Source of the DNA: Sepiola atlantica
Taxonomy: Eukaryota; Mollusca; Cephalopoda; Sepiida; Sepiolidae
NCBI GenBank assembly: GCA_963556195.1
Contig: OY744529.1
Span: 65,552,580 to 65,616,579, forward strand
Direction of reading: 5' to 3'
Length of the DNA stretch: 64,000 bases
Shown: piece by piece, positions 21,926-32,530 of the stretch
How positions within the stretch are numbered: the stretch's first letter is position 1
How the letters are laid out: each line of letters starts with the position of its first letter
Made by a program: the position numbers and the translations under genes
The notes under the pieces: model-generated
What the model saw: the letters and a program-made list of their open reading frames with translations, nothing else
What the model was told of the DNA's origin: nothing
Database searches by the model: none

Positions 21926-22325
21926 GAGTTCTGTGTTTTATTTAAGTTTGGGAAGACGTGACATCTGAGTGACATCAGATATGGTGTCATGCGAAACCTG
22001 AGGTGCTAGATTACACTTAGTTAAAATATTGTATAACAATTTTTTGTCCCAAATGCATTAATATATCGAAAGTGCTAAATAAAAAGAGCACGGTAGACTT
22101 GTGTATTTTATAAGAAACAATGGATTTATTTTTAATGGAAAATTTTTTTGTAGTACGTGTGTTTTGTTTTGTTTAAATTTGGGAAGACACCAGATATGGT
22201 GTCATGCGAAACCTGAGGAGCTAAACTTACACTTTGGTTCAAAAATTGTTATAAAATTTTTGGCCAAATGCATTAATATAAAAAACTGCTTAATAAAAAG
22301 TGTGCGGTAAACTTATAAATAAAAC
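21926..22325 (+). repeat. Diverged tandem duplication, unit about 225 bp
   Basis: Both units contain TTGGGAAGAC, AGATATGGTGTCATGCGAAA, CCTGAGG, CAAATGCATTAATAT and TAATAAAAAG/TAAATAAAAAG in the same order. Unit 1 starts near 21935 and unit 2 near 22160. Unit 1 alone contains a second GACATC word. No function is suggested. Confidence 0.8.
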
Positions 22326-22767
22326 AAAACAAAAAATCATCACCCTCAATTTACCTTGCGAACATACGTGTCCTAAGTTTTCATGGAATGTTGCCGAGGT
22401 GATAAACTTTATTAATTCAGTCAGGATGTTAAATACCATCCACTTTTATTTCTACAGTCAATTTCCGACTGTAATTTGTCGACAGTAAAAGTTCATTTTA
22501 ACAATTTAGCCATTTAGAAGCAATAAAAAAAAGGAAGAAAAAAGAAAGCTATATGAATTAATTGATAAATTACATAATTTTTCCTTTGAAAAATCATCAA
22601 GTAGAATTTTGGTTAGATTTAATGCTAGAAAAAAAGGAAGTCCTTTCAAGACAATTTTAAATGGATTTAAATGGTTCTTATTTTTCTTTTTTTAACTCTT
22701 ATTATTTTGGTATTTCAGCCTGACAGAATTAAACTGCAAAAAAAAAAAAATCATCTATCTATAAAGC
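22326..22767. other. No recognised feature
   Basis: AT-rich spacer with an A run at 22738. Confidence 0.35.
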
Positions 22768-23405
22768 TAGAATACCCGTCCCAGGATGGATAAAAATAAT
22801 TCCCCCAACAGAACAGTTTTGCACCACTTTTATTTTCCATTACGAAGATAAAAATTAAGATATAATGATGCTAAACTTTATGTCTAGAATCCTTGTTCCA
22901 ATTTTGATAAGATTACATGGTTTGCATTCTAGAAAATGTCCAAAATTAAAGGCTTAAGCAAAAGAGATCCTAAGAAAAAATTAAAATTCAGGAAATCTTG
23001 CTTAATTGGTGTCTAATGACTATGGATCAAATTCAATGCAAGCTGATATATTTGAATTTTCAAATGGGAGGTTGTGCCGATATTACGTCCCTTAAAATCC
23101 CTTTAAAAGATTCCAAAGAAACTGAAATTTGGGAAATATTTATTAATTTATGTCTAATACCTATTGTTAAAATTTCACAAAAAATCGGAGGTATCTGTAT
23201 CTGTATTTTCACAAAAGGCTTCCACCTCCTATTTACCCCCTTTGCATAAAACGAAATTAAACTAAATATAGCCCACATTACTTACCCCTTACACTTATTA
23301 GCTGTGTTTCAAAATTCATAATAATTGGTTAATTAGTTTATGAGTGAATCCTATACATAGAAATATATAAACATACACACATACCTAACTTTAAATGAAT
23401 AGAGA
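22768..23405 (+). mobile_element. R1 pearl-like element, near full length
   Basis: It starts CTAGAATACCCGTCCCAGGA, and runs through TATGTCTAGAATCCTTGTTC, AATTCAGGAAATCTTGCTTA, TGGATCAAATTCAATGCAAG and TTAATTTATGTCTAATACCT. It ends AATAATTGGTTAATTAGTTT, GAGTGAATCCTATACAT and a TTAAATGAATAGAGAT end block. It serves as the reference copy, about 640 bp. The 83-residue frame inside it is not conserved in other copies. Confidence 0.7.
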
Positions 23406-23842
23406 TTTCCGATAGTATTTTCAACTCAACATTTATTTTACACTCCCCAATACTCAAACCACACTTTCTTTTTGACACCTGAGATTAAATTCTACACTTT
23501 TTCCTGTTATACATTTTACAAACAAGTTAACAACAACAGGTGTCACAACTAGTCATCCTTACTATAATTGGCCTATTTATGGTCTAATTGCGTTAAGCAA
23601 AACGGATGCCCTGGACCAGTTTGTTTCCGTTGATACGTCACAGCAAGGCTGGTACTCATTTGTACACTAAGGTGGAGAGTTTGCTTACAACACCTGGCAT
23701 TCACAAACGGTTATCCATCAAAGTATGACCAGTATCAATGTGGCTTAACTTTGGTGATCTGACGATGTCAATGAAGGTAGGATATGAAACAGGGTCATTT
23801 TAAACTGGGGACCTGTAGTATACATGGCAGAGCGAGGACACT
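23406..23842. other. Unassigned, with a short block shared with 28.4 kb
   Basis: GGTGTCACAACTAGTCATCC followed by TTACTATAAT (23540-23570) recurs as TGTGTCACAACTAGTTGTCA and TTACTATAAT at 28460-28495. Upstream words are also loosely alike, so both may be one old repeat. Confidence 0.4.
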
Positions 23843-24034
23843 GTCCCTATTTACTCGCCTCCACAGATACAAGATCGTTTTTTATGGGGGGGGGGGGGGT
23901 ATCCAGCTCCCCCAAAAATGGGCATTCTGGATAAGGATAAAAAAATTGCCCTAGTCAAGAACGATTTCTCCTTCACTGACCGAGGACAGAAAAGATGAAA
24001 CGCAGTATCAGAACAGATACTACACTAACTTGGT
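23843..24034 (-). mobile_element. U2-headed SINE, family F2
   Basis: On the minus strand: head GTGTAGTATCTGTTCTGATA, body TTTTCTGTCCTCGGTCAGTG, a C run inside (23887-23900) and tail TCTTGTATCTGTGGAGGCGA then AATAGGG. The tail has lost part of the CTAACTCTGCC block. Confidence 0.75.
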
Positions 24035-24137
24035 GGACAAGTCAGGCATGAACTGAAGTTTATTTGTACCAAAATATAATTAGATTACAGAAAGGATTGT
24101 GCATTTTATTAATGATTCTATGGATGAGTGACATTTG

Positions 24138-24162
24138 GGGGGCGGGGGGTGGGGGAGGGAAT
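24138..24162 (+). other. G-quadruplex-capable G runs
   Basis: GGGGGGCGGGGGGTGGGGGA has at least four G runs separated by single bases, a strong intramolecular quadruplex motif. It lies in otherwise AT-rich DNA. Confidence 0.6.
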
Positions 24163-24502
24163 CACCCTGAATTTTGAGATCATACTCAGGGCCAGATTTG
24201 GAGTAGAATAAGTTTCAGTCGTTGATACGGTTGGGAAGTAGGGTAGGCAGAAGAAATAGAAGAATGAAAATAATGTAGAGAAGGTCGGGAAATATCTATG
24301 TAGAGGTGGTCGTCAACGAAAACATTTATTATGTTACTGGGACCACCGAGTGCTTAAAGTGGGAACATTCTGATCCCTAAGGCCTGGATTGCATGCCAGC
24401 ACAACGTTTTATCCTTTATTTGTTGATACATGGGTACCAATTTAATTATTGAAATCAAATTGTATTTATAGATGGGAAAGAGTGACGTAGCGGTCATAAA
24501 CA

Positions 24503-25012
24503 TTGACATTTCTTTCTTCTTGCCGAGAGCAGACCCTGTCAGATGATTTGGTCACACAAGGACCAATCAAACTCCTGGGCATATTAATTTCAGTCGATTC
24601 CTTAAGGACTACTTCCAGGCCCTTTAGGGAATTACAGCGAATCAATACAGAGCTTCCCAACACTAATAAAGAAAACGTACTGAAGGACGTACTGAAAGAC
24701 GTACTGGAAGACGTACTGAAAGACGTACTGGAAGACGTACTGGAAGACGTACTGAAAGACGTACTGGAAGACGTACTAGAAGACATACAGCTCGAAGAAA
24801 AGCAACAGCCAAACTTTCTTACTTTCTTACTTCGTTCACTGGTACACTGTTTTAACTTCCTGCAACCTACCCCCAACTATGTATGTCACCGAAATAAATA
24901 TATCGTTGTTATTTATGGAAGACCTTTGTTTTCCTTTCGTTTGACAATGCTTTTATTACAAAATATCATAGGAGTTGGTCTTACACTCCATACAAAGACC
25001 AAATCTTTATAG
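24503..25012 (+). CDS. Doubtful ORF containing VLxD repeat
   Basis: This 169-codon frame starts MTFLSSCREQ and has a central run of nine four-residue units alternating VLKD and VLED, encoded by a perfect-phase 12-bp minisatellite. Flanks are not recognisable and end in ordinary AT-rich text. The opposite strand is also open across the repeat (Ser/Thr/Phe-rich), as expected for a phase-keeping 12-mer. There is no splice or promoter support. I think it is a chance frame over a minisatellite, but it is the only non-transposon frame with a regular pattern. Confidence 0.15.
   Translation: MTFLSSCREQTLSDDLVTQGPIKLLGILISVDSLRTTSRPFRELQRINTELPNTNKENVLKDVLKDVLEDVLKDVLEDVLEDVLKDVLEDVLEDIQLEEKQQPNFLTFLLRSLVHCFNFLQPTPNYVCHRNKYIVVIYGRPLFSFRLTMLLLQNIIGVGLTLHTKTKSL
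24667..24787 (+). repeat. 12-bp minisatellite, about 9-10 units
   Basis: The unit is GACGTACTGAAA or GACGTACTGGAA, alternating. Each unit carries a GACGTAC palindromic core (GTAC). Confidence 0.9.
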
Positions 25013-25185
25013 TAACACCCTCCTTGACTTGCAATTAGAAGCAGTGAAAAGGTGTTATGTTTTAACTTACCGATGTGTGTATAAACATTCGTCTACAGTA
25101 GGTATTGTGTTCAGCATTAAATAAACCCAAAAGGGTTGATATGCCGTAAAAAGGATAGACCAAATACAACCATATGTTTGCAATC
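25013..25185. other. No recognised feature
   Basis: Spacer before the 118-bp tandem array. Confidence 0.35.
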
Positions 25186-25740
25186 AGAACTTTGAATATT
25201 AACACATCACTCAATAAGTCCCGAGCCTTATACATTGATAGTGCCGCCACTAATAAACTATTTAACTTACGAACTAGACTAATTTTTATTAGTGCAATGA
25301 GCATATTTATATTCTAATTAAATATTTTAATTATATTTTATTAAAATCAGATTTTATATTTCATTTTCGAACTGGACTCATCTTTATCAGCTTAATAATC
25401 TTGTTCATATTCTAAGTAAATATGTTAATTACATATCTTCATTATATTTAAGTAAACTCAGATGTCTTTATGCAACTTTCGAATTCGACGCATTTTGATT
25501 AGTTTTATGACTTTGCTTATAATCTAATAAAATATGTTATCTATATTCTGTTAAAATCAGATTTATAGTAAAATTTCGAACTGGACGCATTTTTGTTAGT
25601 GTAATGACAGTGTTTATATTTTCATTATATCCCTTTAACACATCACTCAATAATTCTCAAGCTTGACATATATATGGTGGTACTAATAAAAAATCAAGTT
25701 GTTATTTTATTAAATAACATCCGTCAAAATTTGAGCCCAG
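25186..25740. mobile_element. Element with about 118-bp tandem core (pearl-like?)
   Basis: About three to four units contain TTTCGAACTGGACTCATCTT or TTTCGAATTCGACGCATTTT, then TTAGT-TAATGA and ATCAGATTT (unit starts near 25262, 25366, 25478 and 25575). The array is bracketed by related single-copy text: AACACATCACTCAATAAGTC at 25200 and AACACATCACTCAATAATTC at 25637. A tandem core with repeated flanks resembles pearl-type elements. The class is inferred. Confidence 0.55.
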
Positions 25741-25981
25741 TCGGATGATTAGTTTACAGATTATAGTTATTTCAGTGAACCTACTGTGAAAATTTTCAAA
25801 GCAGTGGAAAAATTTGAGTTTCGTGTGTTGATAAAGCATTGCTTTCTGATGGAAAAAATACTATTCAAGCAAAGCGATGTGTTGATAAGTGTTATTCCGA
25901 CTCTGTTCATTATATTTAGCTGCATCCATAGATAAATAGAATGATCTGTGTTAATTTAAAACATATTCCTTTTAAAAATTA

Positions 25982-26062
25982 TACGGTGGTCCCTCACTTA
26001 CGGAGGTTAATGCGTTCCAGACCAACCTGCAAAGTAAAAGTCATAAATTATTTATTTGCTGT
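25982..26062 (+). mobile_element. Possible Tc1/mariner-pogo terminal repeat fragment
   Basis: It starts after TTATA with CGGTGGTCCCTCACTTACGG and AGGTTAATGCGTTCCAGACC. This looks like the terminal inverted repeat of pogo/Tigger-like elements (from memory). No matching second end was found within the next kilobase. Confidence 0.35.
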
Positions 26063-26896
26063 ATTTTCACTTAGTGATGTGTGTATAAAGCATTATACAC
26101 CCGTCAGGAACCCAGGTTTTATTCGTCTGTTGATTAACCCACTCGGACGCCGATGTTTATTAAAAAAAGGTTCATTACAAAGAACAGTCACAGAAAACAT
26201 CAGATGGACGGTTTACTTTCGTATGCATGAGAGACAGAGAAAGACAAACAGATAGATAGACGTCCTGCTACACCTAGTTACACCCTCCCCACCTCATTGG
26301 TAACGACACCCAGGACACGTCTTGCCAGTCAAGAGACAGAAAATCTCTAGCCGGAAGTCACGTGATTTTGTTGACTTCCATTTTGGAGTCACCTCTTAAC
26401 CTTTAGGTGTCACTGAAACTTTTCCATTCAAACAACAGTCCTCATTATGTAACAAAGCGATCTTTGGGGGTAGCTTTTAACTGTGATTGACGAATGTCTT
26501 ATTTGTATTTTATTCAATATTTCAGACTGGCAGAACTAATCAATGTTGCCTGGGCAACAAAGTCATTTATATATTTATAAGTGTACGCGCTCTGTCAAAA
26601 ATGATGGAAAAAATGATCCTTCACCAGTCTTCGCACATCTGAATTGTTGAAGCGAAAAAGCAAAGAAATAAGAACGAAAGAAAACGTCTCAAACGGGAAT
26701 GGTTTTAAAAAAGAAAAAACGTATAAATCGGTATAGAAAGCAGAAAGCAAAAGAAGAAAGTAAACGTGTCATTATAGGAATAGATTGAAAGCGTGGAGTT
26801 GTCTAACTTATTATTTGCTTTCTCATTTCCCCTAAATACTTGAAATATTTTCGGCAAACATTTTTTTTTATTTGCTAACTTATGTGTGACATGACA

Positions 26897-26899
<3 letters not shown>
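26063..26899. other. No recognised feature
   Basis: Contains the AAGTCACGTGATTTTGTTGA word near 26355 and nothing identifiable as a gene. Confidence 0.35.

Positions 26900-26961
<62 letters not shown>
26900..26961. repeat. (TA)n microsatellite
   Basis: About 31 TA units. The Tyr-Ile frame is an artefact. Confidence 0.97.
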
Positions 26962-26964
<3 letters not shown>

Positions 26965-27132
26965 AATAAATACACACTGCTCTTTATTATAGAGTGGAGG
27001 ATACCATTGTCATTAAATACCTCATAACTACCTAGTTACGTCACTTTCCATTTAAGTTATCTATCATATCTCGATTTTTGGAAATTTCCATTGATACTGC
27101 TTATTGGATTAAATCTTTTTATGTTTCGGAAT

Positions 27133-27442
27133 TTTTGAGATAAGGATGGATAATTAGTATTATTTGGATTTTTTGGACTACTATTCTCAGCTTGAATGTT
27201 ATTCTTACAACGTTTCGGTCGATGTAAACTCTGACCTTCTTCAGGTGCGTCTCGTCAAACTCGGGAATCTGTACGTAATTTCGAATCTATGGAGGTAGTT
27301 TGCTCTCATTCTGTCAGCCATGACTGGGTAGAAGTCTTAAGTAATTAGTAATTGTGTTCTTAGTATCGTCCGCACTGAGGATTGAACCTTCAACCTCCAG
27401 AAGACTGTCACATAGAACTGATTATCACTTAGCACTTATATT
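27133..27442 (-). mobile_element. tRNA-derived SINE S1, single copy
   Basis: On the minus strand it has a B box in AGGTTGAAGGTTCAATCCTC (GGTTCAATCC). The body is GGTAGAAG/GTCATGGCTGACAGAATG-like, then CCTGAAGAAGGTCAGAGTTT, CGACCGAAACGTTGTAAGAA and a tail ending AATCCAAATAATACTAAT. The A box end is degraded. It lacks the second inverted member found at three other S1 loci. Confidence 0.75.
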
Positions 27443-27587
27443 CGATATTTGCGGACAATATAAATTTTCTTCATTATTTTCGGCTGTTGTGCTCATCTTA
27501 GTTGTTATTATGTTTATGCTTCGGAGGCGAACAGTCCGAAACCTGTAAATAATGTCAATAGCAATTAATACTTCATTTCGGAAATGA

Positions 27588-27775
27588 GACGAAACCGTGG
27601 TGAAGTGGATAACGACATGGACTGACGACCTGGGCATGGCAAGTTCAAATCCAGTCGGCTCCATGACACCATTTTCACTTATGCATGTTGGCAACCTTTA
27701 TGTGGTCCCTTCTGTGAATACTTGATTCTAGAAAAAATCAGGCAAACCAGTCCCAACCACCTGAATTAAGCTGAT
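27588..27775 (+). mobile_element. tRNA-derived SINE S2
   Basis: Head ACCGTGGTGAAGTGGATAAC (A box), GGCAAGTTCAAATCCAGTCG (B box) and tail GCATGTTGGCAACCTTTATG. It belongs to the same family as 17464-17640. Confidence 0.8.
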
Positions 27776-27794
27776 AAAAAATGTTGTATCATGT

Positions 27795-27975
27795 AGATTT
27801 ATACGAATTTACTTTATCTCAGAATTCTTTTTACTAATGAGTAGTCACCACATATCAAGGCCAAACGCCACTCGAGGATAAAGGATATGATGAATAAATC
27901 GTCAGTTGAATGATGAAGAATATTATGAGAGGATTGAAAATGATGAATAAAATGAACAAAGTTTGATTACTTATG
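27795..27975 (-). repeat. Dispersed repeat R5
   Basis: The words AATGAGTAGTCACCACATAT, CAAGGCCAAACGCCACTCGA and GATGAAGAATATTATGAGAG recur at 39.38-39.51 kb (opposite strand), 39.99-40.15 kb and, more diverged, 45.5-45.7 kb. It is non-coding and of unknown class. Confidence 0.7.
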
Positions 27976-28870
27976 GGGACGGCTTATGACAGGTATTTGT
28001 TGACCATTGGATTTGAAGATGACCATGTTGTAGTCTGCAGGGAAACAGTCCTGTGGTAATGTGTTCCATAAATGAGAAGTTCTTGAAAAGAAACTTTGTC
28101 CATGGAATATTGGCAAATACTAAATATTGTTTAATTTGAATATTCATACAAATGTGTTTATTTGTTGAAAGGATGTTCTCCCATAATATATTCACCCTGT
28201 GGCCATGCCTACATTCAATGTGAGTCTCATGTACAACAAGCACAAGAACAGGATTATCTAAATGTTAAATAAGCATAAACCATATTTGGGGTAAGTTTTA
28301 ACTCATTTTTTTTCCCAACTACTAATCGGTTTCGAGTCAAAATCAATTTAGGATATCTTTCCACCTGCAACATTCATTACAACCTTCCTCTGACTAACTT
28401 CTATTTAACATCCAAGAATAAACTCAAAGATATTTCCACTATATATTTTTTACACAGATAACACCATGTGTCACAACTAGTTGTCATTACTATAATAGTG
28501 AGTTTGTGTCTGTATGTTAGTATTTACCAACTGCCCAATCCTGTTAGGAATGTGACACAAAGTTATTTTAATGTATGGGAAACAATGCCTTTTAACAGAC
28601 AGGATTACACACCTATCTGTCTTATCAACACCCCATGCCTAGTGTGATCCATGATGTTCTCACCTGATTTGTTACTCATCCGAAAATCAGCTGTTCGTTT
28701 CTTACCTCGTATGGGCTAAAACATTTAACTTCCTCTATAGAGTCTCCTGTGCTTTTTTGTTTTTGCCTGACACTTATTTAAGTATTATTGTATGTTTTTA
28801 CAAGATGATGTATATTTATAAATATTATGCAGGAACAATGGGATGGATATCTGTGATATAACAGCAATAT
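27976..28870. other. No recognised gene
   Basis: Apart from the short block shared with 23.5 kb (see 23406-23842), no repeat, RNA or coding signal was found. The 90-residue minus-strand frame has no recognised motif. Confidence 0.35.
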
Positions 28871-28871
28871 C

Positions 28872-28975
28872 TGCATTATTTTCATTATTCGGACTACTGT
28901 TCTCAGCTTGGATGTTATCCTCACAAACGTTTCGGCAAATGTAACCTTCGACCTTCTTCAAGTGTGTCTCTCACT
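28872..28975 (-). mobile_element. S1 SINE tail fragment
   Basis: CATTATTCGGACTACTGTTC, CTTGGATGTTATCCTCACAA and GTTTCGGCAAATGTAACCTT match the outer 95-100 bp of S1. It is truncated at the CTTCTTCAAGTGTGTCTC block. Confidence 0.8.
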
Positions 28976-29047
28976 ATCCATACAATGTAAAGAAAAGAAC
29001 TATATAAAGCACTGGAATATTGGAAGAGAATAACCTGCATCATGATG

Positions 29048-29156
29048 ATATACATACACACATACATATATATATACATATACATACACACATACATACA
29101 TGTACATGCACACACACACACATATATATATATACATACATGTACATGCACACACA
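29048..29156. repeat. (ACAT/CACA)n microsatellite
   Basis: Mixed TACA/CACA/TATA units. The frames across it are Cys/Met/Tyr-rich artefacts. Confidence 0.9.
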
Positions 29157-29186
29157 TCAAGCAAATTAACACCAATACATATCAAG

Positions 29187-31317
29187 AAAAGATGGACAGC
29201 TTAAGAAAAACCCTCCACTGAAACAACTATCCAGAGAGCATGACATCAGCTCCGAGATATTTAGATCAAGCATCAAAGGACACCACCTAAAAACTCACCA
29301 CAGACTGTTTACCATATATGAAAGACTTGTCAAAAATATGCAGAGAAGTTGTAATCTATATTTCCTTGCCAGCATGTTGCAAAACCTGAGAACTAGAAGT
29401 GGCCACAGATCGCTGGTGCTTAACTTTGTTTTCACCTGTTACCCTAGATCCGTTTCTTCTCTACATATTTTATTTCCACGTGTCAAGAGTGATTATGTCA
29501 TACTAAACTTTTGCATGCACACCTCGTTTGCACCTGTCTAGGATCAGCCGAGAAGAAAATTTGCTGCTATGAATCCTGATCTTATTAAAGCGGTCTCCAA
29601 TGAGTTAGACTGACATAGCCTCACTGAGTATTGCACTGTTGAAACAATGTGAGCAGAAATAAATACATTTCTGTTGTGCCTTATGGATATGTCTGTACCT
29701 TTAAAGACGCCAAAACACAAGAAACACAAGAAACACAAACCATCCATGGTTTGTGTTTCTAGAAAAATTCTCTGTGAACAAAAGCTGAGAAACGAGGTCT
29801 ACAGAAAACAATGTAATCATATAGAACACATTTCCAGACGAGATTTAGAAGTTGCTTGGTCTTAATGCTGGTCGTAACTCGAGGCAATTTTATGCTCATG
29901 TATAAAGGAATAAAAAAAATTGAACAATCAACTCTACGTAATTCCAAAGGAGAAAAAATTGAGCACTTAATCCAACAAGCTTCTCTCTTCGCTGATGTTT
30001 TTGAATTTTTTTGGAAAGACAACGATGGCAGAGAACCTGCAATACTACTCATGATAGCACCACCAATGCGATCGATCACCATCACTCAGGCCGATGTCGA
30101 GAAGCCGTTTTTGTCCTTGGGTGTGAATAAGGGGCAAGGTCGAGATGGACTATACTCAGCAATTTTACGGGCTGTTGGACCTAACCTATCTGAATCTCCA
30201 GCAATCCTTTTGGACCTTTCACTGACTAGGAGTTGTTCCTGCTAATTGGTGGGTGGCCACAATTTGCCCTATCTTTAAAAAAGGTGACAAAGAAGCCCGA
30301 ATGAATTACAAACCAATGAGCCTCACCTCTATCCTCTCCAAATCCATGGATTTTCTACTCATGACTCATCTAACGTCTATTGCTGCCATCTCTCTAACTC
30401 AGTATGGTTTTATTCCGAAGTGTTTGTGTTTTTAACTTGTGATGGAAGAATGGCTCATGAACATAATGGATGATAGAGATACTGCTGAAATTGTGTTTCT
30501 GGACTTTGATTCTGTTAATCACCACTTACTTCTATATAAACTCAACAACTATGGGCTCCATCAATCGATTATAGAGTGGATAAGATCCTTTCTTGGTTAT
30601 CGTACATACAGGGTTCAGATAAATGTCAGTCTGTCATCTGAGATGGGTACTTGCAGTGTTGTTCCCCAAGGTTCTGTGCTGGATCCTATTCTGTTTCTAC
30701 TCTATATCAACAACATGCCGGAAGTGATTGCTGGAAACGTATTTTTATTTGCAGATGATGTCAAATTAGTAGTCAACAGGAGCGAGATTGACAATCTCAA
30801 GTCTAGCCTTCAACATGCCTGGAAATAGTCCATTGAATGGGACTTATACCTAAATGTCGATAAACTCTACCATATTGCAGTGGGTTTTCCTGCCGACTCG
30901 GCTTTTACTTTCAACAGTGACACAACTCTTCTCAAGGAGATGAATAAGACAAAAGATTTTGCAGACTTGTTTTATTTTTTTGCCAGATGTATTGAATTGA
31001 ATTGAATATGACATCAGGACATTATTCAGAAGAGACTCAACTCTTCGAAAACATCTTGTGCAAGTCAAGCCTCCTACAGAAAAAGTCATGACTAAGAACT
31101 GTGTGCATACAATTCTATGTAAGTGTGGAAAAATATATAAAAGTGATATCCATCACCAATTAAAAGTAAGGATAGAAGAACATCAGAAAGCCATAATACG
31201 AGGAGACATTGAAAAGTGAGGTATGGCTGACCACATATGGGAGTAAAAGGGAAAACATTTACCCTTATGGAATTAAGTAAAAATTATAGAAAAAGAAGAA
31301 TTGTGGAGACGAAGATA
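29187..31317 (+). pseudogene. Second Penelope-like element remnant, split by a LINE
   Basis: Two + strand pieces join conceptually. The left (29187-29352) reads MDSLRKTLH, NNYPESMTSAPRYLDQASK and, after a stop or shift, a PYMKDLSK-like block. The right (31009-31317) reads YDIRTLFRRDSTLRKHLVQ, CVHTILCKCGKIY and LKVRIEEHQKAIIRGDIEK, then stops, HIWE, HLPLWN and IIEKEELWRRR. The right piece is a GIY-YIG endonuclease (CxCG...Y, R.EEH) of the type fused to Penelope-like RTs. Three in-frame stops mark it as dead. The non-LTR element at about 29353-31008 lies exactly between QRSC and YDIR, so it inserted into this older element. Confidence 0.7.
29353..31008 (+). pseudogene. Non-LTR retrotransposon (Jockey/CR1/L2 group), broken
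   Basis: Order on the + strand: endonuclease end (LRTRSGHRSLVLNFVFT, SVSSLHILFPRVKSDYVILN), linker with KTPKHKKHKKHKPSM, and a pre-RT segment. RT follows with ICPIFKKGDKEARMNYKPMS (30253-30435) and IVFLDFDSVNHHLLLYKLNN, then VVPQGSVLDPILFLLYINNM and FLFADDVKLVV (30439-30828, catalytic FADD). The tail is WDLYLNVDKLYHIAVGFPAD (to about 30960), ending in TTGAA repeats. There is a frameshift near 30245, a stop at 30433-30435, others upstream, and a stop at 30826. The 5' endonuclease is truncated. The clade is judged from motif style only. Confidence 0.85.
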
Positions 31318-31380
31318 TATATATATAGATAGATATATAGATATAATATTATTATATATAGATATATACATATATATACA
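31318..31380. repeat. (TA/GATA)n microsatellite
   Basis: Irregular TATATA/GATA units directly after the Penelope-like endonuclease remnant. Confidence 0.85.
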
Positions 31381-31449
31381 AGTAGTAGTAAGATTACACA
31401 TCTAAAGCAAGGATAGGTTTACGGCTTTTACAATTTATACTAGAATTGT

Positions 31450-31788
31450 TTGCAAGGGCCTGTGGCGCAATGGATAAGAGTGCTAAGTATAATCAGTTCT
31501 AGGTAACAGTCTTTTGAACATTGAAGGTTTAATCCTCAGTAGGAACAATTCTAAGAATACAATTACGAATTACTTAGGACTTCTGTCTGGTTATGGCAGA
31601 CAGAACGAGTGCAAACTAACCCCGTGGATTCCGTACAGATTCCCGAGTTCGACAAGGCACATCTGAAGAAGGTCGGAGGTTACATCGGCCGAAACGTTGT
31701 GAAAATAACATCCAAAATGAGTACAGTAGTCCGAATAATTCAAATAATCGAAATTATCAATCCTTATCTAAAAAATTGAAAAAACAAC
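31450..31788 (+). mobile_element. tRNA-derived SINE S1, full-length single copy
   Basis: Head GCCTGTGGCGCAATGGATAA (A box TGGCGCAATGG) with B box GAAGGTTTAATCCTCAG about 50 nt later. Body TTCTGTCTGGTTATGGCAGA, CAGATTCCCGAGTTCGACAA. Conserved domain CTGAAGAAGGTCGGAGG, TTACATCGGCCGAAACGTTG. Tail CAGTAGTCCGAATAATTCAA and ATTATCAATCCTTATCT. It is about 335 bp, with a pol III-type promoter. Similarity to the named cephalopod Ceph-SINE superfamily cannot be tested here. Confidence 0.85.
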
Positions 31789-31904
31789 AGCAATATCATG
31801 TACCGTTTGTGTACATATCTTTTCAAAACAAAGAAAAGTTTCTATGATATTTTAAATTTTTATTTTAATTTTATTTAATTCAACCTCAAACAAACACAAT
31901 TCCT

Positions 31905-32530
31905 ACTGTGAATTAGGGGATTTGTATATGGGGAGTCTTGCAGCAAGATGATTGTTCACATTACATTTAAATGTCTGTATGTTAGTACGGTCAGGGAAAC
32001 AGGAAGCAGGATTGGAATTCCAAAGGCTAGCAGTACGAGGAAAGAATCTATTAGAGTAGAAAGCTCTCCGGCATTTGGGGGCCTCAACAGTGAAAGGATG
32101 GGATCTTGTTGACTGACGGGTTGCTCGGAGGTATTTATGTAGAGGGGGCACCAGTGCAGCACATTCGTTGTAGCACATTCCATTAAAGTAATTGTAAAAT
32201 AAGCACAGGGATGCAACACTGCGGCGATGGGACAGATTAGAGACTCTTTTTAAAACCTGTCCAAGAGGGAGAGGCTAGCGTATGGTGCACCAGCCTAGAT
32301 GTGACAACAGTATTCCATGTATGGGTGAATGGTGGCTTTGTAGAGATATAGGATACTGGCAGGTGTGAGAAGTTTTCTAGTTTGGTAGAGGGAGCCCACC
32401 TTTCTTGTAGCAGCGTTTAATTGTAATGTTTTGCTGATCGGGTAATGCTCTGTCAGCATAGAACATACATACCCACCCTTGCTTATAAACTTACCCCTCA
32501 TCACACATATGCTCACTGTAACTTTCTCAC
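31905..32530 (-). pseudogene. LINE ORF2 C-terminal remnant (Jockey/CR1 group)
   Basis: The minus strand reads KVGSLYQTRKLLTPASILYL, YKATIHPYMEYCCHI (then a stop where W is expected, AGAPY), RVSNLSHRR-like text, CYNECAALVPPLHKYLRATR, FTVEAPKCRRAFYSNRFFPR, TASLWNSNPASCFPDR and FKCNVNNHL. This is the conserved region after RT in many Jockey/CR1-group LINEs. Frames break at least twice. It is oriented opposite to, and is a different copy from, the fragment at 33.29-33.49 kb. Confidence 0.8.

Noticed and set aside
24503..25012. Secure protein-coding gene
   Set aside because: Frame openness is explained by the 12-bp minisatellite; flanks are not protein-like. Kept only as a doubtful entry.
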